From Simmondsia chinensis (taxonomy: Eukaryota > Streptophyta > Magnoliopsida > Caryophyllales > Simmondsiaceae), in NCBI GenBank assembly GCA_018398585.1, contig JAGTTD010000009.1, positions 13,087,193 through 13,151,192 on the forward strand: a stretch of DNA of 64,000 nt, in the 5' to 3' direction. This document shows, in pieces, positions 21,641 to 34,031 of this stretch (positions are counted from its first letter, which is position 1; the number at the start of each line of letters is the position of its first letter). The notes beneath the pieces are model-generated. The model did not search any database. It was not told the origin of the DNA and saw only the letters and a list, made by a program, of their open reading frames with translations. Both the position numbers and the translations under genes were made by a program.

Positions 21641-22640
21641 TTTGGTCTGAAGTACTATAGAACATACCACCTTTTGTAACCCTAAGGTAGCCAACAAACA
21701 CATGTACTTCTAATTTGGAATCAAACTTATCCATGTTCTTTTTCAAAACATGTCCTAGACATCCCCAAATAAGAAGATATCCTAAACTAGGCTTGCACAC
21801 AATCCCTAACTCCACATGTGTTTTAGGAACCGACTTTGTAGGAACCAAATTTAGAACAGAAGTCGTTGTTTCTGAGGCATAACCCCAAAAAGAGACAGGT
21901 AAAGTAGTATGACTTATCATGGACTTACCATCTCCAACAATGTTCTATTTCTTGTTTCTGCAAAGCCATTCTGCTGCGGCGTACCCGGTGCAGAAAGCTG
22001 GGATCTACTCCCACTTGCTTTTAGGAAATCTAGAAACTCTCCTGCAAGATACTTACTACCCCGATCAGATCGAAGTGGTTTGATATGTTTACTCATCTGA
22101 TTCTCGACCACGGCCTTAAACTCCTTGACCTTTTCAAAAGAGTTAGACTTTTTCTCATCAAGTAAATTTAACCATACCTTGAATGACTTATCATGGACCT
22201 TATCATCTCCAACAATGTTCTATTTCTTCTTTCTGCAACGCCATTATGCTGCGGCATACCCGATGCAGAAAGCAGGGATGTAATCCCACTTGCAGTTAGG
22301 AAATCTAGAAACTCTCCAGCAAGATACTCACCACCAGATCCAATCGAAGTGATTTGAAGTGTTTGTTCGTTTAATTCTTGACCACGACCATAAACTCCTT
22401 GATCTTTTCAAAAGAGTCAGACTTTTGTCTCATCAAGTAAATTTAACCATACCTTGAGTAATCATCAGTAACAGTGATGAAATACTCATAGCCTCCTCTC
22501 GCTTGAATATTCATCGCTCCACATACATATGTGTGAAGCAGCTCAAGCAAGTCATCCACTCTATTCCCTTTACTCTTAAAGACAGACTTAGTCATCTTTC
22601 CTTCTATGCAGGATTTGCAGACCAGTAAAGATTTCAAGTC
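21630..22640 (-). pseudogene. Copia element B: integrase, with an internal tandem duplication
   Basis: Integrase joins retrotransposon cDNA to chromosomal DNA. The minus strand shows the zinc-binding/core entry (CKSCIEGKMTKSVFKSK; YEYFITVTDDYSRYG), then the catalytic core end (RSDRGSKYLAGEFLDFL, SAPGTPQQNGFAETRNRTLL, with its glutamate region), then the C-terminal part (PVSFWGYASETTTSVLNLVP, IWGCLGHVL, VFVGY). The core segment is present twice in tandem (21911-22184 and 22185-22457, offset 274 bp). Since 274 is not a multiple of three, the duplication also breaks the frame. Confidence 0.85.
21911..22457 (-). repeat. 274-bp tandem duplication inside integrase of B
   Basis: GACTTATCATGGAC at 21911 recurs at 22185, and the match continues through CCAACAATGTTCTATTTCTT, TGCAGAAAGC and TCATCAAGTAAATTTAACCA. 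The copies differ at roughly one base in ten, so the duplication is not recent. Confidence 0.85.
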
Positions 22641-23170
22641 TAAAGACTCAATTAATCCCTCACTTTTTAGTCTTTGGATCCTCCTAGAGTTAATATGACA
22701 AAGCTGTTAGTGCCATTCAAAGCCATTGTCAGTTTCAGGGTTCTTTCTTTTAAGAGGTACAATTAGTTTAGTAGTGTGAGATTCAAACATGCAATTAGTA
22801 GAGTTTTGATCAGGTGTCAAGATAAAAAAACCATCGACAATAGTACCTTTGCAAAAATATACATTTTATTATGCCGAACAACTAGATCAATTTTAAATGA
22901 AATAGGATATGCATCATTAACTAATCGTGACACTAAAATCAAATTCCAGTATAACGCAAGTACATAAAGGCAAATCTTTAAAACTAAAACTCCACTCTTA
23001 AATACTAAGCTAATGTCTCCCACTCCTAAGACAGAAAGCCACCTCCAATCTCCTATGGTTACGTCTAGCTCTCCGTCATGTCGCTTCCTGGTTAGCTTGA
23101 GCCCCTGCAACATATTACAAACATGGTCAATCGAACCTGAGTCTATACACCAGATCCTGGTGGACTTTCA
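22640..23170 (-). pseudogene. Copia element B: protease and pre-integrase region
   Basis: The minus strand reads LVLKICLYVLALYWNLILVSRLVNDAYPISF, the standard copia stretch following the retropepsin (consensus LKDCLYVPELRRNLISVSRL), then the pre-integrase segment. The expected protease D-S/T-G triad region near 23140-23170 is not cleanly readable. The frame is broken several times. Confidence 0.7.
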
Positions 23171-24060
23171 ACTACACATTACTCAACCAAACAAGATATC
23201 TCCATACCTTGTCTAGATGGATTCTTCATCTTAGCAGGAAGACTTGCTAGGTACTTAGAGCAGTTTCTCCTCCAGTGGCCATCATTCCCACCGAAGAAAC
23301 ACTTTCCTTTTGCGGAAGGGTTCCTTTTTATTTGCTTAGCTGCTATACTAGCAGCTTTGTCCTTATTCTTCTTCTTCCCAGACTTGCTGTTGGAAGACAA
23401 CCTGTTCCCTGTCCTAGGTGCCTAGGTTAAGAGGATAGTTCCCTGAGCCTTCATCACCCCTTCAGCAACTTGCAGTTGCTTCATCAGCTCAGGTAACGAA
23501 TAATCTTTATAATTCATTGTATAGTTCAACCTGAACTGAGTGAAGGACTCCGCTAAGGAGCCAAGTATCATGTCCTTTTGAGATTGACTATCAATCTTAG
23601 CACTTAGGATTTCTAGTTCGTTTAGATAAGCCATCATTTTCAAAATATGTTCCTGAATTGGACTTCCCTCATACATTGTCATGAACATGAGTTTCCTCAT
23701 TAGCTCTTGCCTTGCTGCTCTATCTTGCTCACCAAGCATCTTCTTAAGACGTTCTTTCATTTCCGCTTCCGTTTTCATCTCAAGCATCTGATATTTGAGA
23801 ACGTTAGACACAGAGGCCAAGATGTAACACTTAGTTAAATCATTGGACTAATCCATTGGCCATAATGTTCCTTGATAGTAGTAGTGGCACAATTAGCAGG
23901 CACAAGAGGACAAGGTTCCTTTACACAAATTTATGTCCCTCGTGGATTAGCACAATAACTAGGTTCATCATCCAATTTGGGTATTTAGGTCCAGTAAGAA
24001 GGTCATCCTTTAGTATGGAATGCAATGCACCAGCTGTCGTCATGATTACATTGAAAATAT
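23122..24060 (-). pseudogene. Copia element B: gag (capsid/nucleocapsid) remnant
   Basis: Gag packages the element RNA in cytoplasmic particles. The N-terminal motif LTGPKYPNWMMNLVIVLIHEG (about 23930-24000) is the usual copia gag start. A long helical middle follows (EAEMKERLKKMLGEQDRAARQ, SPIQEHILKMMAYLNELE, FTQFRLNYTMNYKDYSLPEL; 23430-23820). A zinc knuckle follows at 23275-23320 (FFGGNDGHWRRNCSKYL) in which the second cysteine of CX2CX4HX4C is changed to glycine. A frame break near 23820 and a stop near 23420 separate the parts. Confidence 0.85.
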
Positions 24061-25476
24061 GCAAATAAAAAGCATGCATCATGCATCTATCTGTGACATT
24101 ATTTTCTTTCAAAATTTAGCAATTATAGTTAATTAGGTATGCATAACACCTTATTAAAACAAAAGCAATGATGATCCAAATTGTCCACTCGTTACTCCCC
24201 ATCGGCGAGGCCGCAACAAGCTTAGCTCGGTTGAGAAAGTTTCTCTATTATTATATTTGCTTGTAAACTCTTTTACGAAATATCAATAATTCACCATCTT
24301 GTCCTTAGTCTCTGAAATAGTACAACATAGCTCCTCGGGGAGGCTAATGTAATGTTTAATTTAAGTGTAAATCATTACCTAAACATCTACTCAAGGTCTC
24401 GACATACTCCACGTCGGCATGGTCGTACTCAATTTCTTGAATCTTAGTCCATCCTAACAGAAGTGTAAGCCTATACCACAGATCGAAATCCTCCTCCGGG
24501 AGTAATGTAGACTCACTATACTGCTAGACCAGCAATGGAGACTGTGAGATTTTCAACCTTTGAACCTCGCTCCCACCTGATTTTTAAAATAAACTAGTGG
24601 ATTTTATTTACATTAAGTTATCTCATAACTTAATAAAGTTAATATAACAAGAATAATTTAAATTACTATTTTGATCCAATGAAGACTAATTAAATTATTC
24701 ACAACTAATACTTATTCATTAGAACTCCCTTTTCGTAACAATATAAATCAAAGTTTAACTTTAATTCCTTTCTGAACTCTTTTAGAAAAAAAAATAATGA
24801 TTATCACATAATCCCTCTTTTACTCTTTTGCTTTGATACCCTATTGCTCACAGGTCACCATGACACGAAGATGACATAACTCTCAGGTTGGGGGTCCACG
24901 GAAACAGCCTCTCTTCAGCTTCGTACCCTAAAGGGGGAAGGCTGTGTACATCAACCCCCCAGACCCCGCTTTTGCGGGAGCCCTTGAGGCACTGGGTTTG
25001 TTGTTGTTGTTGTTGTACATAATCCCTTTTAGAACATATTCTAAAATAATTATAAAAAAATCCCTTTTTTTAAAATAAATAAATTGACTTCAGCAGTTGA
25101 CGTCAAGTTTACTGACATCAGCAAATCTAACAAATTTTTTTCGGGTTTTTGATGTAAAATTAAATTTTCCTATTTTCATTGACTATAATATTGTTATATC
25201 ATAAATTTTATCTAATCCAATTAGATAATTATATGAAGAATTTAAGTTAACATGAAAATTCTAGCAATCATAAACCAAAAACTATGCAATTATTGATGAA
25301 TACATTCCTTTTAATTAAATTTTAAACAATTTAAAAAATCAATTAAACATATAATAGTTTACACGAATATATTCAACAATAACATTATACTGTTACACGA
25401 TCACATCATAAATTCGTATTTAAAACGTTTTTTCTATCATGTCAACTGATGACCTAATGAACATCATGAATAATCA
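24061..25476 (-). other. Leader of element B, containing a SINE
   Basis: Non-coding leader between PBS and gag. The block 24170-24600 (CGTTACTCCCCATCGGCGAGG to CCTCGCTCCCACCTGATTTT) is shared with the leaders of A and of the right-hand copia. A SINE is inserted at 24821-25016. The rest is A/T-rich with TTATCTCATAA and TTTTAGAACATATTCTAAAA units like those in A. Confidence 0.65.
24821..25016 (+). mobile_element. Au-like SINE with target duplication
   Basis: Body GGAAACAGCCTCTC, GGGGGAAGGCTGTGTACATC, CCCCGCTTTTGCGGGAGCCC, TTGAGGCACTGGG and a (TTG)n tail. It is flanked by ACATAATCCCTCTTTT (24806-24821) and ACATAATCCCTTTT (25017-25030), a 14-15-bp duplication as expected from target-primed reverse transcription. 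It lacks the 5S head seen at 12566, so it is either 5'-truncated or a headless subtype. It contains no protein-coding frame. Confidence 0.85.
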
Positions 25477-25497
25477 GAGTCTGGCCTTGATACCAAC
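25477..25497 (-). other. Primer-binding site of element B
   Basis: The minus strand reads GTTGGTATCAAGGCCAGACTC next to the LTR end. TTGGTATCAAGGCC is a close variant of the initiator-methionine-tRNA site. Confidence 0.8.
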
Positions 25498-27231
25498 TGT
25501 TGGGTGGGTAATTTTAAATTCCTAAATTAAAGTATGCAACGATTATATCTAGAGTAGCAAAATGCCGATTTAAAATTCTTTAGTTTCAGATTAAATATAT
25601 GATCATGACTCTAATTATACATAACAACGCATAGCATCGGAAGACAAATCCACAAAAAATGAGTAAATACGAATATAAAAGTTTTGGGCAAGAGAGTCTC
25701 ATACCTCGTTGTAGACCGCAAGTGTATATATGCTCCGAACGATACCTCTGATATCTTTTCTGCAATTCCTCCTTTTACACTGAACGAGTGACCGTCGCGA
25801 AATCAAGTAGTTCTTAAAACTAATTTTCAGAACTAATTTTTGAAAGAAGTTTTCTTTAATTAGTTCTCTAACTAATTAAAAGAAAACCTAGAAGAGAACC
25901 TTTTTTTATAGTTGAATAATACTTAATGCCCTAGCACTACTTATATTGTGCCTCAAAAATTAGAAAAATAAATAAAAATATATTGTAATCTTTTATCTAG
26001 ATAAAAATAATATCAAGAAATAAAATAAATAATTATTCACTCACCAAGTCGCAGGGTGACACGTGGCACCCTACGATTTGCCCTTGAATTATTATTATTT
26101 TTTTTTTTTTGTAAAATTCATCCCATGAATTTTTTTTTTTTTTTTAGGATTCAACTTATTTAACCCTTAAAATAATCATCTCATGAATTTTATTGAATTT
26201 TATAAGTGTATAATTTAGGAGGCTTGCGCAGGGACCTTAGGGACAATTTATTTTTTGCTCCAAGTGTGTCAAATCTGATTATCATCTCATAATAATAATT
26301 TAACATAATTTAATATATTTACTCGTTAAATTTATTTACTGCACTCTAAAAATAAATATATTTACTTGTTAAATCTCCTTATAAAAGTTTACTCACAATT
26401 GACCCCTCTAATAAATGTACACAAGAAAAACAACCTAAACTATTATTGTCGTTCTTTCTCATCTTTCCTTCTTAGTTCTCAATTTGCCCCTTTTGAATAA
26501 TTCACCAACTCAGATAAATAGATCTATATTAATTTCTAATGTCCAACTTATGGAATGCTCTGACCAAAGTCTCTAGAATCATCTCAAGAACTTGCGAATT
26601 AACTAAAGGGACATTTCACAAAGTAGATTCCTGATAAAACATCTATCCCCACCACACTTCATGCGATTGCCTAATGAGCATAAGCCGGTTATTACCTACA
26701 ACCTTTTCATTTTAGTGCATCAAAACAAACAACACTCCATGCATGAGTCTAGACCATTTTACGGATTAAGAGTCATTGTATAAACAAAATATATAAGTCA
26801 TTCAATTCTGATAGTAGTACATATTCGAGCAAATCACGTGGTCCTGTACAGTATGACAATCTCATTGTAACACACCAACATAATATCTAGGATCAATATC
26901 TACATAAATAAGGCAAGTTTTCTAAATGTCATGTTATAGTCTTAGCAGACAAATTGCCCAAACTCATCACTAACAATGAACTGATTAAATAACTTTTATA
27001 TCCATTATTTAGTCCATTTGTGGAACAATCTCATTAATCCGCTAAAAATAGATATCCTTAATGTCATTTAGTGACTTCGTCCATCTCATGGTACGTGCTT
27101 TGATAGAGAATAACATCACATGCATAAAGACCCGTTAATAATATCAAAATTAGATGATAATGCTAAATAATTTTTATTCACCAATAAAAAAGTTTACATA
27201 AATTAGATTCTCTAGGACACCAGCTCTAATA
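25498..27231 (-). repeat. 5' LTR of copia element B (1734 bp)
   Basis: Minus-strand start at 27231 (the terminal TG is mutated to TA in ATTAGAGCTGGTGTCC), end CA at 25498 next to the PBS. It matches the partial 3' LTR at 1-793. It belongs to the same broad LTR group as A and G (shared GGTGTCCTA start and GAGGCTTGCGCAGGGA stretch at 26219), but is a different subfamily. Confidence 0.88.
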
Positions 27232-30200
27232 GGGTAGACAATCCCATGCTCCTTGGAAGGCAGATAGTGCCTCTGTGTACCATTGAAGTGACGCTAATGG
27301 GCATAGCCATAGGGAGGAAAGAGAGATAGACGCCTTCCCCTTGCAATATTAATACATGGCAAGTTGGCAAAGTAGTACAGGTCTATACCACGATGGTTTA
27401 CAAAGTGTTCATAGATGGTAACCTCCACAGGTCTATACTTGGTGTGGATTATCTCACTTAAGTCTTTCTCAAACTTGAGTCTCTGCAATGGTGAGAAGAC
27501 ATTAGTCTTTCATGCAACATTTGAAATAAAGCGTCTTAGGAAATTGATTTGCCTAAGAAACATTGAAGTTCATTTTTCTTGAGGGAGGTTTAGCTTCTTC
27601 TATGGCCTTAGCCTTATTCATGTCAAATTCAATCCCCCTCTAGTGCCTAAGGAAGCCTAGGAAATTTTCGGCTTATACCCCAAAAGCACACTTCAGAGGG
27701 TTCATCTTTGAATTAGGGTTCATACCCCAAGAAATTTCTCAAATGTTCCAAGTACTCAACTTAGGCCTTTGATTTGACCACGATGTCATATATGTGGACT
27801 TTCATGGTCTTGCTAATGAGATCATGAAAGATCGTACAGTTCTTTGATATGTTGCCCCGGCCGTGTTCAAACGAAATGGCATGGCAACCTATTCGAAGGT
27901 CCCTCTTGACCATGGACATCTAAACGTAGTTCTGTAGGTATCCTCTAAAGCTATTATGACTTATTAATACCCACAATAACCATCCATAAAAGACAATACC
28001 TCATGCCTCGAGGCTGAATCAATGAGAACAGCAACAATGGGCATGGGATATTCATCCTTTGGCGTGGCTGTATTTAGATCCCTCAAGTCAATACAAACTT
28101 TGTTTTTGCCATTCTTTTTAATAGCAAGAATAATGTTAGTTAGCTATTCCACATATCTATCTGTCATGGAAAACTTGGCTTTCACGATGCTCTCAATTTC
28201 CTCTTTAACCACATTTATAACTTCTTGGAACATCCTTCTCTGGGTCTGGATAATGGGCGTCTAGCTTGGCTTAATGCCAGCCTATGCTCGAACACCTTTC
28301 TCACTAGACTAGGCATCTTTGTGGTGATCCCTGACAAAGTAGTCCTTGACCTCAAGGAGCAAGCCTACTGCTTCCTCTAGTCTTTAGAAAGCAAAGAACT
28401 CATATATGTGGGACTTGGGTCTTCTATTGAATCCAAGTTGACCTCAAAGAGAGGGTCTTGAACTTCAGCTCTCAAGTCCTCCGTTTTGACTAGAATGCTC
28501 CCAAGTCAAACAATTCCAACTCTTTCTCCTGCATCATTTGGAACTTCGAAACCACTTTTGAAGGTAAATGGCTATTTAGCAAATAGATAATCCTCAGTAT
28601 GGCAAGCCACTAGCTTTGCAACGGCCCTGGAAACGGCCCTTCAGACCTTTATAGGGAAGACTTGGCTCCCTCCATAAGGCATCTTGCGCACCTTAGAGGT
28701 CCCCCTCATCAAGGAGGGTTCTCATGCATCCCCAAAAGTCTGGGCAATCTGACTCCACCTTAGCTTTATAAATTTTAGCCTAAGTAAGTGGGCATTCTAG
28801 GATGGCTCTTATGTCTTCCCGTTGAGCTCCAAGAGGACTGGTCCTTTTCACTACTAGTGGTCCCGCATCGTCCTTGTAGAATTTTGCCTCAACAAAATTG
28901 GAGCAAGCCATGAATGGCCTATCATCTACTATAACAATATCGTACATGTCATGGTTCTAGAAAATTAATAACTGGTGAAGTGAGGATGGGATACAATATT
29001 TGGCATGCAGCCAATCTCTCCCAGGCAACGCATTATAGTTTGAGGGAGTATCCGCCACAAAGAAATATCAGCTTACTCAGGGTGCGAACAGTTAACTCAA
29101 CCAGGATGACCCCTTCAGACTTGGTGGTGGCCCCAGAGAAGCCACAAATTTCCAAGCCAGAAGTTATTAAGTCATCTCGAGATTTACCAATAACTCTTAA
29201 CATGTATGAATGCAAGATATTGATGGCTGGACCATTATCCACTAAGATCTTATTTACCAAAATGGTATCAAACTTGGCCTTAGAGGCTTAATGTGTTTGT
29301 TGGTTGTAGTAGGCCCATCAAACATCATTTTCATTATGTTAAGAAGGTCACCAGTTAATTTGGAGGTTGGAGACTTTAAAGATAGAGGGTTTGTAGTACT
29401 TTTAGGGGCTTCTACATTAGCCCCCATCTCGACTTAGGGATCTATGTCTACTGCCACTACATCTCCTTTGAGGCTATCTTGCACCTCAGTTGCCAAGATC
29501 TTCAAGGGACAAGTAATTCTGATGTCAGCTTGTTCACCAGAGTGACCTAAACTAGATGCGAATCCCTTGATCAGTCTCCTTCTCAGGACCATTATCAATC
29601 TGCATGTCCTGGTATTGAGGCTATTTTTTGCTTTTAGCCTCCGTAGCTAGAGTCTCCGCCATAGGCTTGTGGTAGTCTTTCTCGTAGAAATCATTCTTAA
29701 TTTCTAACCATGCCTGGTTGACCTGGTCAAGAAGTTCCACTAAATTAATGCTAAGAGGACTATAACCTCTTCATCATCAGATATTTTGCAAGCCTAAGAG
29801 TCTTTGGCAAGCTGCTCCCACCAATACTCATTTCCTTCTGAAGACGAGAAACTAGCCCATCTCTCAAGCTTCTTGCATGGCTCGTTCTTAGCTTTCGTGA
29901 CTTTTGTTTTTGTCTTCTATTTTGGATCCTTGAGAGCCATAGATTTTGGGCCATCGGCTTTCATATCTTCACGGTCCAAATCCTTCTCAGTAGGATCCTT
30001 GACCATCCAAGAGTCAACTAGAGCTCTCCTCTTTGTTGCCTTCTAGCATAGCAACTTCCTCTTATAAGTTCGAGTGAGTTTAGAAGAGCCAATGTTCTCC
30101 TATCTAAGGTAGTTCGTTCTCCAAATGTTTCAAAAATGAACCCCTGAGGGCTGTTGTCATGGCTTTCAAGGTCCCTATGTGGCATCCACTTCAATCAGGT

Positions 30201-32200
30201 GGTACTTTGGATTTCTTTTAGGATGTTTAGTTCTCATGATTTAGTGAGCCTTTGATAAAGGATCTCCAGTTGGCTTAGATGTCAAGACTTTCCTTAAGGA
30301 TGCTGGTTTTTTCTTTGGATATAATTCTAGCCTTTTCATTTTAGACACCAATTGATGGTCCTTGCCTCCACAAAGGGAATGAGTAAGCCCCATGAACTCT
30401 CTTATTAATTCCTTAGTGGTAACAAAAACTGTTTACTAATGTTAACTTGTGGATACGCCCATGTACATCTCCTCTTCCTTTGAGAGAATGATGGTTCCTT
30501 TTTCCAATTGTCTTTTAAGGAATATATTAAATGTGGCACACTCACAAGTTGGGTGTTCCATTGTGATGTGCAATCTACAAAACTTATTTCTCAATTCAAC
30601 AGAGGTCTTTGGGAATCTGAGTGCCCTCGCTCTAGCAGTCTTTCATATGAGGCGCTGGCCATGACCATTTTCTTCTTATCATCATACATCCTGCAAGGAT
30701 TTTTAGTAGCGGTTTCATTATTACAAACGCCTATAAGTGGTATGACTCTTTCACCCACTCCACTGCCAGATGCTCGAGAGCATATACGCTCCCCTCTCTT
30801 GAGAATAGAGTAAACTCAGGGATCTTATACCCTTAAGGGAATGGATAATCCCTGTCTATAAAGTCACAATACGGCTTACTATAAAGGGGTATGCTGATCC
30901 TTCTAAGACCTATCCCGTACATTTGCTCAATGAGGGCAACCCATTTGCTGATCCTTCAATAAGGGGTTGAGCATCTCTAAGAGGATCAGCAGGATACCCC
31001 TGGACTCCCATGACAATCGGATGAGGGAAAGGGTGTTGTCCTGCCTATGCAGGGTTATACCCTCCTTGGTCAATGCGGCCAATTGGTTTATTGGCCACTA
31101 TGTATGGACCGATAGACCCTAGAGTATGAGGCATGCCTGGGGGAAGCCCACGCTGACTAGCTGTTAGGCCATTCTAATCTGGTCAATCATTAGAGCATAA
31201 TCTTCAATACATAGGAAATCAGACTTCTCCCCGTTCTCATATATGGTGGGAGGCCTAGGAGGAGGACATTGATCCCCAAATTTATGTACTTGTCCTTGTC
31301 CACAAACTTCGAGGCTTTAATCAAGCCTCAAAATGGACTCTCTTGCACGGGGAGGGTACTTCTGACCTTACCCCTGGTCTTAGCAGTAGGCATGGCCTAG
31401 ACATTGGTGTTGAGGTCCTTTAAGATCAAGGTATGCCCTTGATTGGAAGGCCTAGCAGCTCCATAAGTCACGCTATCATTTCTATGGCTTGGAACCGTGT
31501 GTATTACATCTAGATTAGCCACAGTTGGGTTCTCTATTCTTTTAGGACTAGTGTTAGTACCTTGATGCACTAGTAATTGTAAGCTCGAAGGAACATCACA
31601 GGGGTACCCAATGGGACTTATAGGAGAAGGAATAGGCCTTAATTGCATAATGTCCTCTCTGACAACTTGGACTAAGCTACTGTGAGTTTTAGCCTACCTT
31701 GTTAAGATAGGCTCGGCTTCAACTGCTATTTGCGTTGCCACATCTCTGGCTAAGGTTACGTTCATTTCAACCAAGACTTTGTCAAATTTCATATGGAGTC
31801 TTTCGTTCACTGAAGTCCTAACCTCATTGACAATCATCTTCAAAGCGGTTGCATTTTCACGTTGGCTAGCCAGAGTACGCTCTGTCTCAGCACGTTGTTT
31901 CTCTTAAGCTTCTTTTAAAGCCTACAAAAGCCTTTGATTAACAAGTTCCATCCAACATTTGAGCATGGCTATAAAACTCTTTCAAGAATAGCCGTCGAGT
32001 CTAATACGCTCATCTTCTAGGATGTCTTTGTCACCTCTACTTTCATTGACGTGATTGTGACTTGTTTCATCCCCTCGCGATACAAGACTTTGTTCTAAGA
32101 TGTGGCAAGTGGTGGCTCAATCAAGGCCAACCCTTCGGGGTTCCTCGGCCTCTAAAGTACTGGCTTTCCTCCTTCTGACCATTGGTATTGGTTTGAAATT
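27232..32200 (-). pseudogene. Ty3/gypsy element F (non-chromovirus type): gag-protease-RT remnant, cut by B
   Basis: Heavily decayed minus-strand polyprotein. Gag: 30400-31700, with a histidine/cysteine segment NKFCRLHITMEHPTCECATF at about 30540-30600. Protease: 29033-29260, LVDNGPAINILHSYMLRVIGKS (the D-S/T-G triad appears as DNG), then GFSGATTKSEGVILVELTV. After it comes the conserved CIPSSPHQLL and the IVDDRPFMACSNFVEAKF region. RT: 27500-28000, with HEVLSFMDGYCGY, VAMPF and AGATYQRTV. RT fingers and connection continue to 27300 (GIEFDMNKAKAIEEAKPPSR; SNVACKTNVFSPLQRLKFEKD). The rest of pol lies beyond element B, outside the left edge. The ATYQR motif suggests the TAT/Athila side of the Ty3 tree. 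Dozens of stops indicate great age. Confidence 0.75.
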
Positions 32201-33669
32201 ATATTGAGATAATCCATGACACCTTGTATAGTATCTCCTACGATGGTCACCAAAAGGTGTTTGACCCTCAATTATTCACCTCTAAAGAGGGTTGATGCTT
32301 TTGGAGAATTTGACTTTGGTTTGCAATATTAATGTGGATTCTGCACATGCTCTAATTAAGGAGACTTTTAATTATGTTTTCTTTTTTTTTTTTAAAGTTT
32401 TTGGGCTTAATAATTTGATGGAAACGAAAATGGATATGGACCTGGCTCAACTGGCAGTTAGGGTGAAAAAGTTGAGCCCACAAACACCTGACCTCATACA
32501 ATTAAAAGCTAGGGACTAGAGTGGAGATAAACTGAAGAGCTCAGCAGTCCACTTACAAGCTTGGGTCAATTAGATTGGCACCATTGACTTGCAATAACTC
32601 GAATAAGTTAGAGTTTGATAAATTTAGGTGGAAGAAACAGTATTTGGGTCACTAGATTGGGACAACCATAATCAAAGTCAAGCCTAGGGCGTAAAAGCCC
32701 TTAAACGATGACTCAAACCAAAATTCATCTTAGCTATCAAGAAATGACACCGGTATTAAGACCAACGCAAATCAAGCTCAAGGCTTGGCCGCTAAAGCTT
32801 TAAACTAATGACTCAAAACTCAACTCGTCTATTTTTGGGCACAGATTAAAATAGAGAGTTCATACCTAAAACTTGAAAAATGCATTCCCTTGAAGGGAAA
32901 GCAAGTACAAGCTATGCTACGCTAGACTCGGCTAAGTTATTGCACTCCTAGGATAAAAGCACAAGTGTGCTATAAAGAAAAACTTGAAAAAGTTTTGTGT
33001 GGTGGTGTTGGACACTTTACAACAACAATTATGCCCTTTATTTTTACAGAAAGGAAATAACTGTCGTATCCCAAAATTCTGGCATATCTGCTTCATGTTT
33101 GCCTCAACTCTTCTTTTGCGCTCCAAATAGGCATTGATTGTGCCCTAAAAACATGTGCTCGATCCTTTTTCTAGAAGCCCCACATCCATGTATTTCTCTT
33201 GAGACTCTTCTAGATGCCTTACATTCGTCTAGATATACTTAAGGCCCATGCTTCTTGATATGCACTCCAGTTAACTATCTCAAGCTTTAGAACCCCCTTT
33301 CTCGCAGCCTTCTAGGAAGTCCTTCTAGTTTGAGCTTCCTTTACCTAGTTAGCCATCTTGAGAGGTTGTTCTTTCACAAGGGATTTAACTTAGCCGATAA
33401 CTAGGCTCGAGACACTGTTATCGCTGTATCTAAAAGCCAAACATGTCTCAAGGATGGCCCCACATGGTAAACATGTGTCTTTTATCCCAAACCGGTGTAG
33501 TCCTAACTCTCTCGAGTTTGGAGTATCAAGTTCAAAGAAAATTAGTAGAAGAAATAAAAATTAGCAGCAAAGGTGCGAGACCACTACGAGTTGGGCCAAT
33601 GAGAACAAACAGTGACAGATGTCTGAGACCACAACGGCGACCAATAGACGAAGGAGGAGAAGGGTTTAG
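32201..33669. other. Non-coding sequence between gypsy F and chromovirus E
   Basis: Probably the leader and possibly the 5' LTR of F. No second LTR copy is available to prove it. It contains CTCAAGCC/TTAAGC-type repeated phrases (32670-32830) but no frame with recognisable motifs; the open frame 32292-32519 is interrupted by a T-run codon block (FFFFFF) and lacks homology that I recognise. Confidence 0.4.
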
Positions 33670-33967
33670 TGATACTGAGCTCACCAACAATAAGAACCAA
33701 GATAGAATATGAGGGATAAAAAGAAGGAGAAATTGAGGGAGAAAAGAGATTAATTCATTAGATATTTTGGATGATCCTTAATTATAATCTATCATGAGGT
33801 TATATACCTCCTTAAGAGCACACATTAATCTAGAGATGTAACTAACTTTGCAAAATTGAGTAATAAAAATAAAGATAAAAGAAATGGGAAATATCCTCAA
33901 CAAACATAACTACCATCCACTCCTCATGTGCCTTACACCTGCCTTATTAATCATATATCCGGTATCA
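33670..33967 (-). repeat. 3' LTR of chromovirus E (298 bp)
   Basis: Ends TGATACTGAGCTC and CCGGTATCA; about 95% identical by eye to 38560-38854. Flanked on the left by TTTAG (33665-33669), matching TTTAG at 38855-38859. Confidence 0.93.
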
Positions 33968-34031
33968 AAACTCTCCTCCTCAAGAGCATCCTTGACCTCA
34001 AGGGTGGAAATCAGGGAACTTAGGTTGCAAA

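Noticed and set aside
32292..32519. Possible small plus-strand protein
   Set aside because: Runs across a poly-T tract, has no recognisable motif and lies in decayed gypsy sequence.
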